A DNA stretch of 64,000 nucleotides from Pedobacter cryoconitis. GTDB taxonomy: Bacteria; Bacteroidota; Bacteroidia; Sphingobacteriales; Sphingobacteriaceae. The stretch lies in NCBI RefSeq assembly GCF_014200595.1, contig NZ_JACHCG010000001.1, forward strand, positions 2,356,001-2,420,000, given 5' to 3'. The first letter of the stretch is position 1; every line of letters starts with the position of its first letter. The notes beneath the pieces were generated by a model. It saw nothing but the letters and a program-made list of their open reading frames with translations. It was not told the origin of the DNA and ran no database searches. A program made the position numbers and the translations under genes. Below, one piece after another: positions 59,132-64,000 of this stretch.

Positions 59132-59156
59132 TAAATCACATCCTTCGGCTATTTTT
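59118..59156 (+). terminator. Intrinsic terminator
   Basis: AGCCGAAGGA at 59118-59127 pairs perfectly with TCCTTCGGCT at 59141-59150, followed by ATTTTT on the plus strand. It ends a plus-strand transcript that comes from about 58.8 kb. Confidence 0.8.
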
Positions 59157-60031
59157 AGTTCCTGGCTGTATTCGTAGTACTTCTGCAATTAATTATAAGG
59201 TTTACATACAATTTTTTAGTAAAATGCTCCTTTTTATTTCATGTCAACTCTAGCGTAAATTGTTGCAAACTACAATAGCCTAGATCTATAACAAAGATTA
59301 TATTTCTTTAAAGCCTCTTGCAGAATGTCAGCAAATAGGCAATGTCCCCACTCACCAGGGACATTTGCCTAAAACAATATCTTACTGTAGTTCATAGCTA
59401 CATCCTCCAATAGTAATTTTAATATCTTCAACTCTCCCTACAATGTAAATAAGTATTTATATTCTCCAATATACTTTGAAGCACCATTTTATAAGAATTT
59501 TCGATCTGTTATTAAACATCCCGACCAATATATTATTAAAATGTATTTCGAAGTGAACGACCATTCACGCTGAACAGCGTGACAAAGCGCATTACAATAC
59601 TATTGAACTAAATCAGGTTTTCGACCAATTAATACCTCCGTTTATACCACATAATTGATTTTTCAAAACAGTAAAAGACGGATTGTTCTAAAATGGGAAA
59701 TGAAATTGTTAAAGAAATGGATGTAATGAACAAGAACGGCGCATTATCAAACCGTAAAATTTTACTTTTCCATATTTAATGTTGTGGGGGATAATATTGA
59801 TTTAAGTTATTAAAATGGAAATATAAATTCAATGTCAATCATCAATAAATTTCTATTATAAAAAATTCATTATCAAATTGATGGAATTTATTTCTAAATA
59901 TTGGATGAGTTTTAGTAAATTTAAATTATGGGGGTTTTTCGAGGTAAAACTTAATGCTTTCCTCTCGATTCCTTTAAAAAGCTATACGAACTACCAATTC
60001 GTATGGAGATTGTTAATTAAAACTCTCTTTT
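59132..60031. other. Long non-coding stretch with hairpins and a TetR-like site
   Basis: No convincing gene is seen in 900 bases. A hairpin of about 13 bp with one bulge lies at 59337-59370 (AGGCAATGTCCC against GGGACATTTGCCT). The imperfect palindrome GTGAACGACCATTCAC at 59553-59568 resembles TetR-type operators and is followed by the hairpin TCACGCT-GAAC-AGCGTGA at 59565-59582. The rest is AT-rich. Confidence 0.5.
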
Positions 60032-60568
60032 ATGAAAAATTTCATTCTAATCTTAATTTGTGCTGTTTTTGTTGGTTGCTCATCAAAAGAGCTAAGCAGA
60101 GAAAAAGCTTTTGAATTAATTGTTCAAAGCAAGAAATATCCACAGATATATGATGAGGATATTTTTGCTGGTGATCCTGAACATGCTGAAAAAGCAAGCA
60201 AGACTAACTTAGAAAAGCTAGGTTACATAACCTTTAACCGTAAACGAACTTTTCTTGATGATAGACCTTATATCGAATTTACTGCAAAAGCTAAGCCTTT
60301 TTTCCTCGAAACCCCAAAAAGTGACGTGGAACACCAGGTTCAGAAAGTTAAAATTTCAGATATAGTTTTAGGAGAGGTAACAGGTGTTAAAATGTTAAAT
60401 GAAAACAAAAGTGCCGTTGCAGAATATACTATAAAGTATAAAAACATAACACCATTTGTTGAATTAATTCCAGGAAAGTTTAGTCAAACAGATACTATTA
60501 AGGCATATTTTTCATTATTTGATGATGGCTGGAGAATTGAAAATAAACCAGGTTCGGAATTTATGTAA
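60032..60568 (+). CDS. Lipoprotein of unknown function
   Basis: The 178-residue protein has a signal peptide with lipobox Cys16 (FVGCSS). The mature part is a mixed alpha/beta domain with AVAEYTIKYKNITPF and a Trp-containing tail (DDGWRIENKPG). No family is recognised. It is convergent with the TetR gene, with 12 bases between stops. Confidence 0.72.
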   Translation: MKNFILILICAVFVGCSSKELSREKAFELIVQSKKYPQIYDEDIFAGDPEHAEKASKTNLEKLGYITFNRKRTFLDDRPYIEFTAKAKPFFLETPKSDVEHQVQKVKISDIVLGEVTGVKMLNENKSAVAEYTIKYKNITPFVELIPGKFSQTDTIKAYFSLFDDGWRIENKPGSEFM

Positions 60569-60580
60569 GGTATTCTATAT

Positions 60581-61237
60581 TCATTCTTTTGGTTTTTTCT
60601 GCTTTTCAGCGTGGTTATACGTATCATCAATGACTCTTGAAATGACATTCTTAATACGTGCCATTCCCTCCGGGGAATTAACATCTATTTCGCAAAAAAG
60701 GCTGTTCGCTTTCTTCGCATGTAATATTAGGAAATAAATCCCTCCGATTAATAAAGCTACTGTAGCCCGTAAATCCACGTCTGTATCTTTGAAATTGTAG
60801 TCCGCTAAATTAAATAGTTTGCTGCCAATTTTTTCACGCTCCTCACACACCTCAGAAATTACAGCACTGTTTTCACTAACCTGCCACAGTACAAACTGTT
60901 GCATATCAACATTAGCATTAAAGTAATCGAGATAGTCTAATAATTGGTTTTGAGAGTCTTTTTTCCCGAAATCACCGCTTCTTTCACGAACTAGTCTATC
61001 TGCTTCAGCGGCAAACATCACCCAATAGTCTTTTGTTCTAACATAAGTCTCAATCAGGTTATTAACCGTCCCAAAGTAATCATAGATTAATTTTCTATTA
61101 ACCCCGGCTACCCCTTCGATTTTCACAAGCTTAAGTCCTGAATAACCTTCACTCCTTATGATTTGTCCTACTGCATCTAATAATTTAAGTTTGGTTCTTT
61201 CTTTATTCCTGAGTGCGCCACCATATTTTCTGGCCAT
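60581..61237 (-). CDS. TetR/AcrR-family regulator
   Basis: The 218-residue protein has an N-terminal TetR HTH (about residues 10-60: LLDAVGQIIRSEGYSGLKL, then GVNRKLIYDYFGTVNNLIE) and a helical ligand-binding C-terminus. The family represses genes for efflux or metabolism. An operator-like palindrome lies 1 kb away at 59553; whether the two are related is unknown. It is separated from the coupling-protein gene by 77 bases. Confidence 0.9.
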   Translation of the reverse strand: MARKYGGALRNKERTKLKLLDAVGQIIRSEGYSGLKLVKIEGVAGVNRKLIYDYFGTVNNLIETYVRTKDYWVMFAAEADRLVRERSGDFGKKDSQNQLLDYLDYFNANVDMQQFVLWQVSENSAVISEVCEEREKIGSKLFNLADYNFKDTDVDLRATVALLIGGIYFLILHAKKANSLFCEIDVNSPEGMARIKNVISRVIDDTYNHAEKQKKPKE

Positions 61238-61314
61238 AACGTTATTTCTTATTAATGAAAATAGCTATTCTAGGTGGACATAACAAATCTATGACATTCA
61301 ATTATTCATTTTGA

Positions 61315-63354
61315 TTATCGTGACACACTAGTCGGGGCTTGTCCTTTTGATTCGTTACTATCTGTTGGAGGTAAAGGAGCCTCAGCAGGTAAAGGATTCC
61401 GAGCTAAAATTTTTTGAAGCTCACATTCAAATAATTGATCAATATCCCTTTTAATCCGGGTATAATTCTCAATAATATCTCCATAGCTTACCTTCTCAAT
61501 GATTGGAATTGGCTTAAAATTATCTTCATCTTTTTTCATAGCTACATGATCATTTTGAATTTCACTATGAAATACTTTTAATTTTATTTTACAATCAGGA
61601 TTGTCAGAAACAATACCAACAAATTCTCCAGAAGACAGACGTGCAATCTTAGAGGCAGGAATTGCATAATCCATTTGAGTGGATTTAGTTATAGATATAT
61701 CAGAACTGCTAATACTCTTACTCTCTTTATCCTGTACGATTTTGCCGAATGTCTCTGACATTTTTTTTGCAGTGTCACCTATGACCTGGCTACTTATGAC
61801 ATTACCAATTAAGCCAACTATTACATCTGCCTGATCTACTCCATAATCTTTCTTAAGTTGACTAAAATCTTGCACAGCTAATGTTGTAGCCACTTCATTA
61901 CTTCTTGCTGTCGCAATCGTACCCTCAATTCCGGGCGAGCCACCAACATAGATAGTCGCAAACTCATCGAATACTAAGCTTACTTTTTTCTGACCTTTAC
62001 GGTTAACTAACTTCAGCATCCTTGAAATATAAAGGGAAAGCACCGCACCATATATCTGCAATTTTTGTGGATTATTACCCATACAGATAATTTTCGGTTC
62101 TTTTGGGTTATTGACATCAAGCGTAAAGTCATTTCCACTTAAAACATAATATAATTGCGGAGAAGAAAGTCTGGCAAGGCCAATTTTTGCAGATGCAATT
62201 TGCCCCTCCAATTGTTCCTTTGCTTTATTCTGTAATGCAGAAATAAAGGGATTGATAAGTACCTTTATTTCTTCTTCTTCCTGCAACACAGCAAATAAGG
62301 GATCATACTCCGCCTGCATCAATTCTATAACATGAGGTAATGTACAGTATTTACCATTTTGATATTTTCTCAAATACCAGATGATGGCAGTCAGAAAATT
62401 AATCGGGCTTTCTACAAAAAAATCACCTTGCTTTTTGATCCAATCCCTATTTAACCCCATCATAATTGTACGGCTCGCTTCTGTTGCATCAGTGATATCG
62501 TCCATACTCTGCGGATCAAGCGGATTACACCTGTGAGTACGATCTAGGTCATCAAAGTTAATTACATAAAATTTTGGCTTAATCTCATAATTGTCCTGGT
62601 ATTTTAAAAGCCCGTTGTATGCTATTTTTGATAGGTCATCAAATTTAAAATCGTATATAAACATGGAAAACCCCTTTTTAAGGTGTTGGTTTATAATGTG
62701 ACGTATTACAAAATAAGTCTTTCCAGATCCTGGGGTACCTGCAATTAATAATCCCCTAAACGGATTAATAATATTGATCCAGCTATCACGTATCTTATCC
62801 TTCAATTTGTATTTTGCTGGTAGATTAATCGAATATTCATTTTCTAATAGCCTCTCTTCCTGGGGAAATGTTTCATTCTCTGTATTAAAAATATCCTTTT
62901 TAAGTTTATCTATAATAAGCCGGGACATAAGACCGCCCCCCATGAGAATAAATAAATAACCTAAAGATGTTGTTCCTATATATGCAAAGGCGATAATTGA
63001 TAGTTCTGAACGTAAGAAAAACCAAGCGACACTGAGGAAGTACAATAAGAATCCGACGATTAAATAAATTGCAATTGATTTAATTCGGATATCCTCATCC
63101 TTCTTGCCTTTTACTCCAAATAGGGAGATTACCAGAAATAGTAATGCGGCAAGTTTCGGTCTTAAAATTCCATTAAATAGTCCTGTTTTAGATATATTAA
63201 GGATAATTCGATCCGTAATTTCTGCCGTCCATCCCCATTGCTTAAAAGCTAAATAACAGCACAAATAAAAATGTATGCTGATTATGAAAATACTGATAAG
63301 CCTCGTAAAATCTATAATTTTTCTTAAGCTTTGAATGTCTTCTCCTGTATTCAT
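61315..63354 (-). CDS. VirD4/TraD-type conjugative coupling protein
   Basis: The 679-residue ATPase has N-terminal membrane segments (about 20-40, 68-90, 95-140), then Walker A GTPGSGKT (206-213) and a Walker B-type VSLVFDEFATIYVGG. It links the relaxase-DNA complex to the mating channel, as MobC/TraG-type coupling proteins of Bacteroidota do. It starts 10 bases after the relaxase stop, in the same operon. Confidence 0.93.
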   Translation of the reverse strand: MNTGEDIQSLRKIIDFTRLISIFIISIHFYLCCYLAFKQWGWTAEITDRIILNISKTGLFNGILRPKLAALLFLVISLFGVKGKKDEDIRIKSIAIYLIVGFLLYFLSVAWFFLRSELSIIAFAYIGTTSLGYLFILMGGGLMSRLIIDKLKKDIFNTENETFPQEERLLENEYSINLPAKYKLKDKIRDSWINIINPFRGLLIAGTPGSGKTYFVIRHIINQHLKKGFSMFIYDFKFDDLSKIAYNGLLKYQDNYEIKPKFYVINFDDLDRTHRCNPLDPQSMDDITDATEASRTIMMGLNRDWIKKQGDFFVESPINFLTAIIWYLRKYQNGKYCTLPHVIELMQAEYDPLFAVLQEEEEIKVLINPFISALQNKAKEQLEGQIASAKIGLARLSSPQLYYVLSGNDFTLDVNNPKEPKIICMGNNPQKLQIYGAVLSLYISRMLKLVNRKGQKKVSLVFDEFATIYVGGSPGIEGTIATARSNEVATTLAVQDFSQLKKDYGVDQADVIVGLIGNVISSQVIGDTAKKMSETFGKIVQDKESKSISSSDISITKSTQMDYAIPASKIARLSSGEFVGIVSDNPDCKIKLKVFHSEIQNDHVAMKKDEDNFKPIPIIEKVSYGDIIENYTRIKRDIDQLFECELQKILARNPLPAEAPLPPTDSNESKGQAPTSVSR

Positions 63355-63364
63355 AAATTTATGA

Positions 63365-64000
63365 TTATCTAGTTAATCCCCTTTTTCTTTTCTTCCTTTT
63401 ATTTGGCATTGGGTTATAATCTATCTCCGGCTTACCGAAAATGTCACCAATAGATATTGTAGTTGTTTGTATTGGAAATAGACGAGCTTTAAATTGCTGG
63501 TCTGTATTGCTTTTTAAATAACCATTCTGCCCATTTAGAGGCACTAAATAAGTCTTAATGGTATCATTAGTACTTATCCGTTGTGAAAGGTTATTAGCGC
63601 TGTAGAGCTTACCTAAGTCGCTTCCATTGAAAACAGTCTTATTAATGTGATCAACAAATGTTGTCCCGTAGATCCGACCTTGCTCGTTCGTTCGTAATAT
63701 AAGGTTGACACCAACTTTCTTCAATTCTGTGATAAGGGTATTCTTAGTTATGCTCTGATAAGATTCGAGAACTTTGTTAATCCGTTTTAATAGATCATGT
63801 TTTAAAGGCTTTCGCAATTCTGAATTTTTCTCGTACCTCTTCTCCAGATTTTGTAATGTAGGTTTACTATAAAAAGAACTTGATTTAATTGGTACACCTA
63901 TCTTTTTCCCGTGTTCATCAATGATTGAATAGATCAAACCTTTCTTTTTATACATTTCAGTTTCTTCCGCCCCTCTATCTGCAAGAACATTAAACTGCTT
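63365..64000 (-). CDS. Relaxase/mobilisation protein, C-terminal part (5' end outside window)
   Basis: The frame is open to the right edge without a stop; 211 residues are visible. The part seen has LYKKKGLIYSIIDEHGKK-type text, a helical middle (RKPLKHDLLKRINKVLESYQSITKN split) and a basic end (RKKRKRG). Its place just before the coupling protein on the same strand matches the C-terminal region of MobB-type relaxases. The catalytic His/Tyr part is outside the window, so the call rests on position and general pattern. Confidence 0.75.
   Translation of the reverse strand, partial: KQFNVLADRGAEETEMYKKKGLIYSIIDEHGKKIGVPIKSSSFYSKPTLQNLEKRYEKNSELRKPLKHDLLKRINKVLESYQSITKNTLITELKKVGVNLILRTNEQGRIYGTTFVDHINKTVFNGSDLGKLYSANNLSQRISTNDTIKTYLVPLNGQNGYLKSNTDQQFKARLFPIQTTTISIGDIFGKPEIDYNPMPNKRKKRKRGLTR

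Noticed and set aside
59878..60114. Plus-strand frame of 78 codons
   Set aside because: It overlaps the lipoprotein gene start in another frame and has a low-complexity Phe/Lys composition.
1..64000. CRISPR arrays, rRNA, tRNA genes
   Set aside because: No regularly spaced repeats and no tRNA- or rRNA-like stretches were seen on either strand.
1..64000. Integrase gene and att sites
   Set aside because: No tyrosine or serine recombinase is seen, so the ends of the conjugative element cannot be placed within the window.

Overview
The window is AT-rich DNA from a member of the Bacteroidota, most likely a Sphingobacteriaceae organism of the Pedobacter/Mucilaginibacter type. The reasons are a SusC/SusD pair, Bacteroidota-type conjugation genes (TraE, F, G, I, J, K, M and RteC), a TonB receptor with a carboxypeptidase-like regulatory domain, a TTTG/TAnnTTTG promoter, and many lipoproteins. 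Genus is an inference. No rRNA, tRNA, integrase or CRISPR array was seen.

Region 1 (1-6.7 kb) looks like a metal-handling locus, probably for copper. It holds a di-heme cytochrome c peroxidase cut by the window edge, an MbnP-family lipoprotein, two duplicated Cys-containing small membrane proteins, a DJ-1/PfpI-YHS fusion lipoprotein and a TonB-dependent receptor. In known MbnH/MbnP pairs the peroxidase converts a Trp of MbnP to kynurenine to build a copper site, and the matching Trp-rich motif is present here.

Region 2 (7-19 kb) is a defence-type island made of modules. Module 1 has an ADP-ribosyltransferase-like protein, a two-gene Lamassu-like system (DUF4297/Cap4-type nuclease plus zinc-hook SMC-like ATPase) and a zinc-ribbon DUF4145 protein. 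Module 2 has a GNAT protein and three paralogous AbiTii-domain proteins, one of them shortened. Module 3 has a membrane/coiled-coil protein and an unrecognised three-gene cassette. Related degenerate non-coding repeats lie at the module borders.

Region 3 (19-28 kb) carries a mutagenesis and repair cassette: DinB and a DnaE2-like polymerase as a two-gene operon, an SRAP (HMCES/YedK-like) protein, and a stand-alone LigD-type ATP-dependent DNA ligase with small partners. Broken fragments of a second copy of the ligase cassette lie beside it. The dinB promoter has a palindrome exactly between its -33 and -7 boxes.

Region 4 (28-45 kb) is the conjugation block of an integrative conjugative element (ICE), read on the minus strand. 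It runs from RteC through a 172-aa membrane protein, TraE, TraF, TraG, three TraI-like proteins, TraJ, TraK, a TraL-like protein and TraM to two DUF3945-type proteins and a frameshifted histone H1-like gene. TraN is not where it would be expected. A strongly structured non-coding element (30.65-30.99 kb) separates this operon from a set of small accessory genes with a J-domain protein.

Region 5 (45-55 kb) has a Crp/Fnr regulator, a MauE/DoxX-like protein, a DUF6520-like peptide, a TlpA-like thioredoxin, SusD and SusC, and two ECF-like sigma proteins. Region 6 (55-64 kb) has a regulator with two HTH-like units and its own palindrome, an orphan type VI-like effector module (adaptor-like protein, PAAR-like DUF4280 protein, membrane immunity candidate), a lipoprotein, a TetR regulator, the VirD4-type coupling protein and the end of the relaxase. 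The coupling protein and relaxase at the right edge show that the conjugative element continues past the window.
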